NCBI GenBank assembly: GCA_009996615.1 | Contig: JAACZU010000001.1 | Span: forward strand, 186,001 to 250,000 | Length of the DNA stretch: 64,000 nucleotides | From: Rhodanobacteraceae bacterium | Lineage (GTDB): Bacteria; Pseudomonadota; Gammaproteobacteria; Xanthomonadales; Rhodanobacteraceae | Reading direction: 5' to 3' | Shown: positions 13,305 through 23,600 of the stretch, one piece after another | Layout: each line of letters opens with the position of its first letter | How positions within the stretch are numbered: the stretch's first letter is position 1 | Notes under the pieces: generated by a model | What the model was told of the DNA's origin: nothing | Databases searched by the model: none | What the model saw: the letters and a program-made list of their open reading frames with translations, nothing else | Position numbers and translations under genes: made by a program

Positions 13305-13606
13305 CGCCAAACACTAGCACAGCACCTTCGTCCGCCCCGCGCGGACTACCCGGCTGCGCTTCGCTTGCCCGGGCTACCAAATACACCGGCGGCGTAGGGT
13401 GGGCCGCAGCGCCGAAGGCGCGAGTCCTACCATCGTCACGCACGGGTGGTGGGACTCGCCGCTGGCGCGGCAGCGCCCCCCCTACGCAAACACCCAGCGC
13501 GTACGGGTAAGGTCGCAGGCCGCATCGAGGGCATCGAGTGTCCCCGGGTGTGCTGGGCAGGGGAAAGCGCAGTGCGCGGAAGAAGTCGCGATATTTGATC
13601 GCGGCA
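13305..13606. repeat. intergenic inverted repeat of the GTAGGGTGGGC family
   Basis: The 302-base gap between the glucosyltransferase start and the jetD end has no gene. It carries a divergent inverted pair at 13392-13487: the left copy starts GCGTAGGGTGGGCCGCAGC and the right copy ends CCCCTACGC. Both relate to the exact 41-base repeat found at 29706 and 49128. Confidence 0.6.
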
Positions 13607-14797
13607 TCAGGCGACGTCGCCGCCTGGAAAGCGCGGATCGATCGCCTCCTGTTCGATGCGTACCGGCGACTGCTCCAGCTCGGCCGCGACGTCGTCCCAG
13701 CCGGTCTTGCGCGCCCAGCGGAGCATCTGCGCGAGCTGCGCCGGGGACGGCGTTGCGGCTTGAACGATGCCTGCCGGCAAGGCGCTGGGCGACATCAGCC
13801 ATGGCCGCAGGTGACGGCCGGCCTCGATCGCAGTGGTGGCGAGCGTCGCGGCGATGCGGAAGCCACCTTCGTCGATGTCGCCCCAGTGCCAGACCGCCGC
13901 GTGCGCGGGCAGGGCGGTCAGCACACGGGCGTACAGCGCGCGCCACGCCGGCGAGGGCATGCCGGCGGTGTAGACCAGCAGGCCGTCCGCATCCGGCAGT
14001 GCACGTGCGGCATCATGGAAGCTCGCCAGGTTCTCGATCGTGAGCAGGTAGCGCGCGCTCGTCTCGATCGTGCGAACCGCGTCGACCGGCAGACCCAAGT
14101 ACGGACGGCACAGCGGCAGCGCGGCGTCGTGCAGCCGCACGATGCCGTGGCCGGCGACCAGCATCGGCTGCGGTTCGCGGCGCAGGCCTAGCATGGCCCA
14201 GACGTCCTCGTCATCGAGGCCGGAGGCGGCCAGCTCGTCGCCGGTCAGCAGGTCGAGCCACGGCGTCAGCCGTTCCAGCCGCTTGCTGTCGCCGAACAGG
14301 CGGATGCTCTCGCGGCGCAGGATGCGCTCTTGGGCGTCGTCGCGTCGCCGGGCTTCGACGACCGCGATCGCATCGAGCACGTCCGGCGCCGCCTCCGGGC
14401 CGGCGCCGCGTACCTTGCGGCCCTCGGTCCACGCCGCGGTCAACCGCGCGATGACTGAATAGCTCGCGCTCCACGGCGCCAGCGCGTCGGCCGCGGCCTG
14501 CGCGCGATCGCTCAGCAGGTCGATGTCGAGATGCCGGCCGAGCCGGTCGAGGTCGGCCAGCCACAGACGCTGCAGCGCGTCGCCGGTCCGTGCGCGTTCG
14601 GCGGTGACGGCGCCGGCGCGTTCGGCCAGCGCGATCTCGGCGTGGAACGTCTCGACCTCGGCGAGCGTGGCGAGCGCAACGTATTCCGGGCATGTCGCCG
14701 GCGTCAGCGCGAGGCTGGCGCGTTCGGACGCGCCGCGCGCACGCGCGCGTTCGCCGCGGCGCAGCAGCTTTTCCAGCGCCGCGCGGGCGGGGCTCAT
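13607..14797 (-). CDS. jetD: Wadjet anti-plasmid system protein JetD
   Basis: JetD is the nuclease of Wadjet, which cuts small circular DNA captured by the JetABC condensin-like motor. The 396-residue protein has an N-terminal helical part and a C-terminal Toprim-like (DUF2220-type) domain. The expected acidic residues are intact: Glu255 in LLTIENLASF and the DxD pair Asp307/Asp309 in WGDIDEGGF. Its ATG overlaps the jetC stop by four bases, so it is the last gene of a coupled jetA-B-C-D operon on the minus strand. Confidence 0.9.
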   Translation of the reverse strand: MSPARAALEKLLRRGERARARGASERASLALTPATCPEYVALATLAEVETFHAEIALAERAGAVTAERARTGDALQRLWLADLDRLGRHLDIDLLSDRAQAAADALAPWSASYSVIARLTAAWTEGRKVRGAGPEAAPDVLDAIAVVEARRRDDAQERILRRESIRLFGDSKRLERLTPWLDLLTGDELAASGLDDEDVWAMLGLRREPQPMLVAGHGIVRLHDAALPLCRPYLGLPVDAVRTIETSARYLLTIENLASFHDAARALPDADGLLVYTAGMPSPAWRALYARVLTALPAHAAVWHWGDIDEGGFRIAATLATTAIEAGRHLRPWLMSPSALPAGIVQAATPSPAQLAQMLRWARKTGWDDVAAELEQSPVRIEQEAIDPRFPGGDVA

Positions 14798-17700
14798 GTC
14801 GATGCCTGCGCGGCCTCGATGCGCGCGATCTCCTGCTCGAGCAGGTCCGGATGCAGCAGGAACTGGTCGCTCTCGAGCAGCTCGCGGCCGCGGTTCTTGA
14901 CCGCCACGCGTTCGAGCTGCAGCAGCGGACCGTCGCGGAACAGCTCGATGTAGCTGTCGAGCACGCCGGTCAGCGTGCCCTGCGCGGTGTCCGGCGCGGC
15001 CAGGATCAGCTGCAGGCCGAGCGAGCGCAGGTAGTTCGTCGTCGCGCGCGCGTTCTGCGCGTCGATCTTGTCTCCGAACTCGTCGAGCATGATCACGCCG
15101 AGCCCGCCGTGCTGGCCGTCGCCCTTGCCGTAGGCCGCCGCCAGCGCGGCGCCGGCGATCACGTACAGCGGCGCGCGGTGCTCGCCGCCGGAGCCCGAGC
15201 GCATGCGCTCGCTCAGCGTGCCGATCACCGTGTCGTCCTGCTTGATGACGACCTCGAAGCTGAAGAAGCGGCGGTAGTCGTCCAGCGGCGAGGGCATCGC
15301 GCCCTTGCCGCCGAGCTTGTCCTCGATGATGTCGCGGAACGCGGCCGGCACCTCGCCAGCGTTACCGAACAGGTTGTCCTCCGCGCCGACCTCGGCCGCC
15401 TTGTGGATGAAGCGGTGCAGCTCCTTGAACTCCGGCGCGACCTCGTAGCGGAACTGGTAGCGCTCGTTGTTGGAGAACGCCGGGCTGCGCTGCAGCGTGC
15501 GGTTGAGCGTCTGGATCTGGTGCTTGAGCCGCACGAAGTTGTCGTACAGCGTCGAGGCGACGTTCGCGCGGAACGTCTCGACCGCGGTGCCGTAGGCCGC
15601 GTCGGCGGCGGCCTGGTGCTGCACCAGTTCGGTGTCCTTGAGATAAGCGATCTCGCGCAGCAGCAGCGCATGCGCCGGGCGCCACTCGTGCGGCTGCAGG
15701 TCGAGCGCGAGGCCGTGGTCCTTGGCGTACTGCGCCAGGCCGGCCCAGGCCTGCGGCAGCAGGTCGTTCAGCGCCTTGTCCGCATCGGCGGCGCGCGCCT
15801 CGCAGCGCGCGAGGCGCTCGGCCAGTTCCGGATGCTTGGCCTCGAGTTCGGCGCGCAGCTCCTCGACCCGGTTCGGATCGACGTCGGCATGCGCGAACGC
15901 TTCGCTGGCGCGGCGCGCGACCGCATCGCTCTGCGCATTCAGCGCGGCCAGCGCCGCCTCGGCCTCGGCCAGCTTGCCGGTTGCGACGGCTTCCTCGCCG
16001 ACCAGCTTCTCGACCAGCGCCTCCAGCGCCTTGATGCGCGCCTCGAGTTCGCTGGCCTGCTCGCTGAGCCGGATCAGGTCCGGATCGGCCAGCGCGGCGT
16101 GCGACTCCTTCAGCGTGCGGTAGCGGCCCTCCGCCTCGCGGTGGCGCAGCAGCAGCGCGTGCACGTTCTGGCTGACCTCGTCGGCGCTGCCGATGCGTGC
16201 GAGGCCGGTGGCGCAGGCATCGACCGCCTTCCAGCGTTCCTCGAGCGTGCGGATCTCGCGCTCGGCCGCGTCGAGTTCCTCGCGCAGCAGCTTCTGCCGC
16301 TCGCGATTGTTCGAGGCGCCGATCTTCAGCTCGGTCGCGGCCGGCAGGCGCAGGCGTTCGACGCCGCCGCCCTTGGCGACGAGGCCGTCGCGGCTGAGGC
16401 CGTGGCGCGCGCGCACGACCTCGGCCTCGCTGTCGACGCAGCGCAGCTCGCCGAGCTGGCGGCGCAGGTAGGCGAGGGCGTCGGCGTTGTCGCCGTCGAG
16501 CAGGCCGGCGACCTGGTCGGCTGCCGGCGTGGCGTCGCGCGCTTGGCGCGCGTGGCTGGTCAGCGCGAGCTTGACGCCGTACACCGCGCGGCCGCCCTGC
16601 AGCGAGCGATACAGGCGCACCGCCTGTTCCTCGTGTTCGAGCGGGATCAGCAGCGCCTCGACGTGGCTGCGCAGGTAGCCTTCGAGCGCGCGCTGCCAGG
16701 CCGGATCGGTCACGCGCACGAGGTCGCAGACCGGGCGCGCGGGGATGCCCTCGTCCTGCAAGTAGCCGATGAGGCGCATCACCTCCGGCCGCAGTTCGGC
16801 GTGGCCGGCGCTGAGCCGCGCCTGGTTCTGGCGCGCGGCGCGGGCTTTCTGGCGCGCCGTCTCGAGTGCGTTCTGCTGCTCGTAGGCATGCGCGCCGACC
16901 GCCGCCAGCACCGGCGCGGCCTGTTCGATCGCGCGCTGCAATTGCGCGTGCAGCGCCTCGGGCGCGAGCTCGATCGCGGCGTCGGCGGCCAGCGCGGCGA
17001 GCTGCCGATGCAGCGTGTCCCACGGCTCGATCGCGCGCGCCAGCACGCCGGCGTCGACCGTCGCCAGGCCAAGCCGGCCGGCCGCCGCGAGCTGCTCGCG
17101 CACGTAGCCGGCGCTGCGCATCAGTTCCTTCTTCAGCGCCGCCATCTCGGCGCGGTCGCGGCCGGCGATCTCGTCGAACGAGGCCTGCTCGTTGTAGCCG
17201 CGCGTGCCGTGCAGGCGCCGCGTCGCTTCCTCGGCCTCGCGCCGCGTCGTGTCGCGGTCGCTGCGTGCCTGCTGCAGCGCCAGGCGCTTGTGCTGGCGCG
17301 TCTTCTGCGCCTGCTGCAGCGCCTGCTCGGCCGCGTCGACCTTGTCGTTGTGCGCATCGCGCTGGTATTCGGCGCCGAGCGCGCGCCAGCTCGCCGCGCG
17401 CGTCGCCTGGCTGGCGACCTTCCGGTACTGCTGGCCGACGACCTCGGCCGCGTCGATGCGCTGCGCGACCTGCTCGATCTTCTCCTTGATCTGGCGGAAG
17501 CCGTCGAGCAGCGCGCGGAAGCGCGCGATCTCGGTCGGCCGTTCCTCGGCCACAAGCGTGCGCACGAACAGGTCGATGTCGCCGACGCGCTGCAGGTTCA
17601 GCGCGTTCTGGAATGCCTTGCGGTAGGCGTTCGCATCCAGGTGCACGGTCGGGGCAGGGCGCAGGCGGAACAGCAGGTCGCGCACGAAGCGATCGCTGCC

Positions 17701-18225
17701 GGTATGCAGTTCGGCCTTGTCGCCGGCGGCCTTGCAGCGCTGCGCGATCAGTTCGCGGAACTGCGTCCAGTCCAGCGGCAGCTCGGCGCCGTCGACGATC
17801 TCGAGATGGTCGTCGAGCGTGAGCGCCACGCGCGGCAGCAGGTACAGGCCGTGCACGCGGTGGTCGGGTTCCTGCGCCGAGGCGCCGAGTGCGATGCCGG
17901 CGGTCAGCACCTCGCCGCTGGCCTGGTCCTCGAACACGAGGCTGATGTAGGTCGTGGCAGTCTCGCGCGTGCGGCCGTCCTCGCCGGCGCGGTAGACGCC
18001 GAGGCAATAGTCGCGGATCGTGCGCGCGCGGTGGCTGCCGCCGGCCTGCGCGTTGAAGCGGATCTGGCTGCGGTCGCCGCCGAGCATCACGATCTGAAGC
18101 GCGTCGAGCAGCGCGCTCTTGCCGGCGCCGTTCGGCGCGATGATCGCGGTGGTCAGGTCCAGTTCCAGCGTCTCGGCCTGGAACAGGAAGAACTGCACCA
18201 GGTGGGCGCGCTTAAGCAGATACAT
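14794..18225 (-). CDS. jetC: Wadjet anti-plasmid system SMC-like ATPase JetC
   Basis: JetC is the SMC-like motor of Wadjet, related to MukB, and extrudes DNA loops with JetA and JetB. The 1143-residue protein begins with an ATPase head carrying the Walker A APNGAGKS (residues 30-37), followed by very long charged heptad-rich coiled coils (about 260-950) with a central hinge region, and ends with the second head half: an SGSGGEHR signature and Walker B VIMLDEFGDKID about 100 residues from the end. The ATG at 18225 follows a GGAGG and gives the natural YLLKRAHLVQFFLFQ start; the upstream in-frame extension is low complexity. It overlaps jetB by 14 bases. Confidence 0.93.
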   Translation of the reverse strand: MYLLKRAHLVQFFLFQAETLELDLTTAIIAPNGAGKSALLDALQIVMLGGDRSQIRFNAQAGGSHRARTIRDYCLGVYRAGEDGRTRETATTYISLVFEDQASGEVLTAGIALGASAQEPDHRVHGLYLLPRVALTLDDHLEIVDGAELPLDWTQFRELIAQRCKAAGDKAELHTGSDRFVRDLLFRLRPAPTVHLDANAYRKAFQNALNLQRVGDIDLFVRTLVAEERPTEIARFRALLDGFRQIKEKIEQVAQRIDAAEVVGQQYRKVASQATRAASWRALGAEYQRDAHNDKVDAAEQALQQAQKTRQHKRLALQQARSDRDTTRREAEEATRRLHGTRGYNEQASFDEIAGRDRAEMAALKKELMRSAGYVREQLAAAGRLGLATVDAGVLARAIEPWDTLHRQLAALAADAAIELAPEALHAQLQRAIEQAAPVLAAVGAHAYEQQNALETARQKARAARQNQARLSAGHAELRPEVMRLIGYLQDEGIPARPVCDLVRVTDPAWQRALEGYLRSHVEALLIPLEHEEQAVRLYRSLQGGRAVYGVKLALTSHARQARDATPAADQVAGLLDGDNADALAYLRRQLGELRCVDSEAEVVRARHGLSRDGLVAKGGGVERLRLPAATELKIGASNNRERQKLLREELDAAEREIRTLEERWKAVDACATGLARIGSADEVSQNVHALLLRHREAEGRYRTLKESHAALADPDLIRLSEQASELEARIKALEALVEKLVGEEAVATGKLAEAEAALAALNAQSDAVARRASEAFAHADVDPNRVEELRAELEAKHPELAERLARCEARAADADKALNDLLPQAWAGLAQYAKDHGLALDLQPHEWRPAHALLLREIAYLKDTELVQHQAAADAAYGTAVETFRANVASTLYDNFVRLKHQIQTLNRTLQRSPAFSNNERYQFRYEVAPEFKELHRFIHKAAEVGAEDNLFGNAGEVPAAFRDIIEDKLGGKGAMPSPLDDYRRFFSFEVVIKQDDTVIGTLSERMRSGSGGEHRAPLYVIAGAALAAAYGKGDGQHGGLGVIMLDEFGDKIDAQNARATTNYLRSLGLQLILAAPDTAQGTLTGVLDSYIELFRDGPLLQLERVAVKNRGRELLESDQFLLHPDLLEQEIARIEAAQAST

Positions 18226-18841
18226 CGTCGGCCTCCGTGGCAGGCGCTTCGTCCGCGTCGTCGCGGTTGTGCTGGTCCAGCCGCTGCAGCCATTGCGCGC
18301 CGACGATCTCAACGATCGCCGGGCGCACCAGGATCTTGAACGGCTGCGGATCATCCGGCTCGCTGTCGATCGGCTTGCACACCGACCAGCGCCTGAGCGC
18401 GCGCACCAGCGCTCGCAGCGGGCCGACCTCCGGCAGCGGCCGGCCGGTCAGCGCCTGCCATGCTTCCTGCAGTTCGGGCAGCTCGACCAGCACCTCGCCG
18501 TGGTCCTCGATCTGGCCCTGGCGCATCGCTTCGTCGTAGCGCTGGCGCAGCACCAGGATCAGCAGCGTCTCGTCGATCGAGACCGGCGTGCCTTCGCCGT
18601 GGCTCGGCAGGGCGACCACGTAGCGGTAGTGCGCGTTGCGCTCGAGGCGGATGCCGAGCGGCTCCAGCGCGGCGGCGAAGTCGGCGAGGTAGGTCTCGAC
18701 CAGGTGATAGGCCGTGCGCGTGTTGCGATCGGCGCTGTAGAGCACCTGTTCGGTGACGAGGCGGTACGCCGCGCGCTCGAAATCCTGCGGCGTGTAGGTG
18801 CCGCCGGAGAGCTGGCTCAGCGTGGTCCAGGAACGTTTCAT
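18212..18841 (-). CDS. jetB: Wadjet system protein JetB (DUF4194)
   Basis: A 209-residue protein with the DUF4194 layout, the MukE-like winged-helix subunit of the Wadjet complex that bridges the JetA kleisin and the JetC heads. Visible family traits are the opening LSGGTYTPQDFERAAYRLVTE, an ETLLILVLRQRYDEA helix and the GPLRALVRALRRWSV segment in the second half. The start overlaps the jetA stop (ATGA) and the end overlaps jetC by 14 bases. Confidence 0.88.
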   Translation of the reverse strand: MKRSWTTLSQLSGGTYTPQDFERAAYRLVTEQVLYSADRNTRTAYHLVETYLADFAAALEPLGIRLERNAHYRYVVALPSHGEGTPVSIDETLLILVLRQRYDEAMRQGQIEDHGEVLVELPELQEAWQALTGRPLPEVGPLRALVRALRRWSVCKPIDSEPDDPQPFKILVRPAIVEIVGAQWLQRLDQHNRDDADEAPATEADDVSA

Positions 18842-20277
18842 GCGGCCTTCCTTGTCCGGTGCAGGACGAAGCGCGGGGAGTGCAGGTAGTCGTTGTCGGT
18901 GTGTTCGCCCGGTACGAGCTCGAGGCGGAAGCCGCGCAGCAGGCGCTGCAGCGGATCGTCGCGGCGCAGGCCGCCGCGGCGATGGCTGCGCAGCGCCAGC
19001 GTGAGCAGGGTCTGGTAGGCGCGGAAATCCTCGATCGAGGCAATCCCGAGCGCCTGCGAATCGACCGTGTCGGCCTCGCCGAAATGGCGCGCGACGTAGC
19101 GCGCGAGGTCCTCGGGCAGCACCAGCCGCACGCGCTTCATCCGCCGCAGCAGGTTCAGGCGCGCCAGCTGCTCGGGCGTCGGCTCGCGCGCGGTGTTCGC
19201 GCTGCGCGGGATCGGCCGCGGCCGCGCCTTCGGCGGGCGCAGGCGCGATTCGTCCATCAGGCCACCCGGCGCGACCGGCAGCCGCAGCGCGTCCTCGGGC
19301 GCGTTCAGCGCGCCGCGGCAGGCGCGGCGCAGCAGCACGTCGAGATGGTCCGGCGCGCGCAGGCGGTAGTCGAGGAAGGCGAGGGCGCGCCGGTTCGCCT
19401 GGCGGATGTCGTCGTCCAGCCGCTGCAGGTATTCGTCGATGCGGTCGAGCTCGCGCAGGCGGCGCAGGCTGCGCTGCAGGCGCTGCTCGGCGCGGGTGCG
19501 GTCGCCGGCGGCGATGCGGCCCAGGTGCCACTCGAGCAGCGATTCGCGCAGCGGCGGCTGCTCGATCTCGCGCACCATCGCCAGGATCGCGGTGCGCCGC
19601 GCGAGCGGATGGTCGGCGTTGTGCAGCTCCGCGTAGTCGCCGACGAACAGCTCGCCGACGTAGCGCTCGAACAGCTTGCGCGCGAACTGCGCGGTGGTCT
19701 CGGCGCGGCTCAGCTCCGGCATCAGGTCGCGCACCTGCACGCCGATCGCGGACACCCACGACAGCAACTGGCGCGCCTGGTCGGCCGCCTCGTCGAGCGT
19801 GTCGGCGCCGGCCTTGCCGTCGACGACCTGGCGCAGCTGCAGCTCGATCGAGCGCACCTTGGCGCCGAGGAAGCCCGGGCCGCGCTCGCAGAACTCGACC
19901 AGCGCGGTCAGCAGCTGCGTCACCGCATGCGGCATCGACGCCATCTCGCGCGCGCCGATGCGCTCCTGGCGCAGCCAGCCGGCCGCGCGGAAGCGTTCGT
20001 AGATGCCGTGCGCGCGCACCGCCAGCGGCGCGTCGGGCGATTCGCCCTCGGCGTCCTCCCACGGATCGTCGGTCAGCAGGTAGCGCTCGAGCGCGCCGGT
20101 GATCTCACGCCGCTGGTAGCCGATGCTCGGCGGAATCGGCGCGTCCGGGCCGAAGAATTCCTCGAACAGGCGGCACAGCAGGCGCCAGTAGTGACGGCGG
20201 TTCGGCGAGGCGAGCGGTCCGAACAGGCCATCCGGGACCAGGTCGAACAAAGGGGGCGTGCGTTGGGGGGATTCCAT
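18838..20277 (-). CDS. jetA: Wadjet system protein JetA
   Basis: First gene of the Wadjet operon. The 479-residue JetA is the kleisin (MukF-like) subunit that closes the JetC ring. The protein starts with FDLVPDGLFGPLASPNRRHY, typical of the JetA family, and is helical with coiled-coil stretches around residues 230-300 (RTRAEQRLQRSLRRLREL). The ATG at 20277 gives the normal start. The Wadjet subtype was not assigned because this needs profile comparison. A promoter should lie in the 399-base gap shared with the divergent RND pump. Confidence 0.88.
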   Translation of the reverse strand: MESPQRTPPLFDLVPDGLFGPLASPNRRHYWRLLCRLFEEFFGPDAPIPPSIGYQRREITGALERYLLTDDPWEDAEGESPDAPLAVRAHGIYERFRAAGWLRQERIGAREMASMPHAVTQLLTALVEFCERGPGFLGAKVRSIELQLRQVVDGKAGADTLDEAADQARQLLSWVSAIGVQVRDLMPELSRAETTAQFARKLFERYVGELFVGDYAELHNADHPLARRTAILAMVREIEQPPLRESLLEWHLGRIAAGDRTRAEQRLQRSLRRLRELDRIDEYLQRLDDDIRQANRRALAFLDYRLRAPDHLDVLLRRACRGALNAPEDALRLPVAPGGLMDESRLRPPKARPRPIPRSANTAREPTPEQLARLNLLRRMKRVRLVLPEDLARYVARHFGEADTVDSQALGIASIEDFRAYQTLLTLALRSHRRGGLRRDDPLQRLLRGFRLELVPGEHTDNDYLHSPRFVLHRTRKAA

Positions 20278-20676
20278 GCCGGCGCGGGAAGCTTTCAGCG
20301 CGACAGTCTACGAAAATCCGCCACATCGGCGCACCGGCGCGCCATGCAGCCGGGGAAACTCATTGCCGAGCATGCACTTGGCCGTCAAGGGATGGTGATG
20401 CCGCTGCGCCGCCGGCGAGGACGAGTGCGGCGGTACGCGACGGTCGTGGCGTTCATCGCCGTGTCGAGGCCGGGCCTCCCCGGGCAGGACCTGTGGCAGG
20501 GGTCCGCTCGCGCAGAGGCAGCGATAATGCGCGCCGCTTGCGGCGTCTGGCCAGGCCCTGGTGGGCCTCCGCCGCAGCATGACGCCTTGTTTGATCGGAT
20601 TGACCTTGGGCAGGCCGCTGCGCGATGCCCGCCTTCGCCCCCTGCCCTTGCATCTGCCGTCCTCCCGGAACCACGC
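20278..20676. other. intergenic region between jetA and the RND pump
   Basis: A 399-base gap between divergent operons. I see no convincing gene, tRNA or perfect palindrome. It must hold the start signals for jetABCD (leftwards) and for the RND pump (rightwards). No strong sigma70 match stands out in this GC-rich stretch. Confidence 0.5.
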
Positions 20677-23600
20677 ATGATCGGAATCGTCCGCATCGCG
20701 CTGCAGCGCCCGTATACGTTCGTCGTGCTCGCGCTACTGATCCTGATCATCGGGCCGCTGGTCGCGCTGCGCACGCCGACCGACATCTTTCCGGAGATCC
20801 GCATCCCGGTCATCGCCGCCGCGTGGCAGTACACCGGCTTGCCGCCGGACCAGATGGCCGGTCGAATCACCACGCTGTACGAGCGCGTGCTGACCACGAC
20901 GGTCAACAACATCGAGCACATCGAGGCGAATTCGTACCCGGGCTTCGGCATCGTCAAGATCTTCTTCCAGCCCGGCGTGGACGTGGCGACCGCGAACGCG
21001 CAGGTGACCGCCGTGTCGCAGTCGGTGGTCAAGCAGATGCCGGCGGGCACGACGCCGCCGCTGATCCTGAACTACAACGCCTCGACCGTGCCGATCCTGC
21101 AGCTGGCGCTGTCGGGCAAGGGCTTGTCCGAGCAGAACCTCGCCGACCTCGGCATGAACTCGATCCGCACGCGCCTGGTGACCGTGCCGGGCGCGGCGAT
21201 CCCGTACCCGTTCGGCGGCAAGAGCCGGCAGGTGCAGATCGACCTCGACCCGTCCGCGCTGCAGGCGCGCGGGCTGTCGGCGCAGGACGTCGCCAATGCG
21301 CTGGCCGCGCAGAACCTGATCACGCCGGTCGGCACGCAAAAGATCGGCGCGTTCGAGTATTCGCTGCAGCTGAACAACGCGCCATCGGCGATCGAGGAGC
21401 TCGGCAACCTGCCGATCAAGGTCGTCAACGGCACCACGATCTACGTCCGCGACGTCGCCCAGGTGCGCGACGGCAACGCGCCGCAGAACAACATCGTGCA
21501 CGTCGACGGTGCGCGCTCGGTGCTGATGTCGGTGCTGAAGAACGGCGCGACCTCGACACTGGCGATCGTCGACGGGATCAAGGCCAAGCTGGCCGAGATC
21601 CGGCCCGGCCTGCCGGACAATCTCGAAGTCGCGCCGATCAACGACCAGTCGCTGTTCGTGCGCGCGGCGGTCAAGGGCGTTGCGATCGAGGGCGCGATCG
21701 CGGCCGCGCTGACCAGCCTCATGATCCTGCTGTTCCTCGGCAGCTGGCGCTCGACCCTGATCATCGCGGTGTCGATCCCGCTGTCGATCCTCGGCGCGAT
21801 CCTGTGCCTCGCCGCGCTCGGCGAGACGCTCAACATCATGACCCTGGGCGGCCTCGCGCTCGCGGTCGGCATCCTCGTCGACGATGCGACCGTGACGATC
21901 GAGAACATCAACTGGCACCTGGAGCAGGGCAAGCGCGTCGAGGCGGCGATCATGGACGGCGCAGCGCAGATCGTCACGCCCGCGTTCGTCTCGCTGCTGT
22001 GCATCGGCATCGTGTTCGTGCCGATGTTCTTCCTGGAGGGCGTCGCGCGCTTCCTGTTCGTGCCGATGGCCGAGGCGGTCATGTTCGCGATGGCCTGCTC
22101 GTTCCTGCTGTCGCGCACGCTGGTGCCGACGCTGGCGAAATACCTGCTGCGTCCGCACGCGCCACACACCGACCTGCACGGCAATGACGAAGCGCTGCCG
22201 CCGTCGCGCAACCCGCTGGTGCGCGTCCAGCGCCGCTTCGAGGCGCGCTTCGAGCGCCTGCGCGCCGGCTATCGCGAGCTGCTCGTGCTCGCGCTGGCGC
22301 ACCGGCGCGGCTTCGTCACCAGCTTCATGGCGTGCGTGCTCGCCTCGTTCCTGCTGATGCCGTTCCTCGGCCGCAACTTCTTCCCGGCGGTCGACAGCGG
22401 CCAGATCCTGATGCACGCGCGCGTCGCGGTCGGCACCCGCGTGGAGGAGACGGCGCACCAGTTCGCCGCGATCCAGAAGGCGATCCGCCGCATCATCCCG
22501 CCCGCCGAGATCGACGTGATGGTCGACAACATCGGTCTGCCCACCAGCAGCATCAACCTGACCTACAACAACACCGGCGTGATGGGCCCGCAGGACGGCG
22601 ACATCCAGATCGCGCTAAAGGAAGGGCACGGGCCGACCGCCGAGTACGTGCGCGCATTGCGCGAGCAACTGCCGCGCGAATTTCCCGGCGTGACGTTCTC
22701 GTTCCCGCCGGCCGACATCGTCAGCCAGATCCTGAACTTCGGCTCGCCCGCGCCGATCGACCTGCAGATCCGCGGCGCCAACCTCGATGCGAACTTCGAC
22801 TACGCCAACACGCTGCTGCCGAAGATCCGCGCGATCCCCGGCATCGCCGACGTGCGCATCCAGCAATCGCGCCAGGCGCCGGTGTTCGACGTCGCTATCG
22901 ACCGCACGCGCGCGCAGCAGGTCGGCGTGACCACGCGCGACGTGACCAACAGCCTGGTCGTGAACCTCGCCGGCAGCAGCCAGGTCGCGCCGACGTTCTG
23001 GCTGAATCCGCAGAACGGCGTGTCGTACCCGATCGTGATGCAGACGCCGCAATACCGCCTCGACTCGCTCGCCGCGCTGGCCAACCTGCCGGTCGGCAAC
23101 GCCGGCGGCACGCCGCAAGTGCTCGGCGGCCTGGCGAACTTCACGCGCCGGACCGGCAATGCGCTGGTCAGCCAGTACGACATCCAGCCGATGGTGCAGA
23201 TCAACGCGACCACGCAGGGGCGCGACCTCGGCGCGCTCGCGGCCGACCTGCGCCGCGTGCTCGCCGACACCGCCGGCCAGGTGCCGAAGGGCTCCACGGT
23301 TGCCTTGCTCGGCCAGGTGCGCACGATGGAAAGTTCGTTCACCGGCCTCGGCTTCGGCCTGCTCGGCGCGATCGTGCTGATCTACTTCCTGATCGTGGTC
23401 AACTTCCAGTCCTGGGCCGACCCGTTCGTGATCATCACCGCGCTGCCCGCGGCACTGGCCGGCATCGTGTGGATGCTGTTCGCGACCTACACGCCGTTGT
23501 CGGTGCCGGCGCTGACCGGCGCGATCATGTGCATGGGCGTGGCGACCGCGAACAGCGTGCTGGTGATCAGCTTCGCGCGCGAGCGGCTCGCGGCGCTCGG

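Noticed and set aside
14692-18339. A 1215-codon open frame on the plus strand opposite jetC
   Set aside because: It is the antisense shadow of the JetC coiled coils in GC-rich DNA: low-complexity Arg/Ala/Leu/Val translation with no recognisable domain.
18859-20676. Extension of the RND permease frame upstream to 18859
   Set aside because: The first 600 codons are the antisense shadow of jetA and the gap; the true N-terminal helix of RND pumps starts at 20677.
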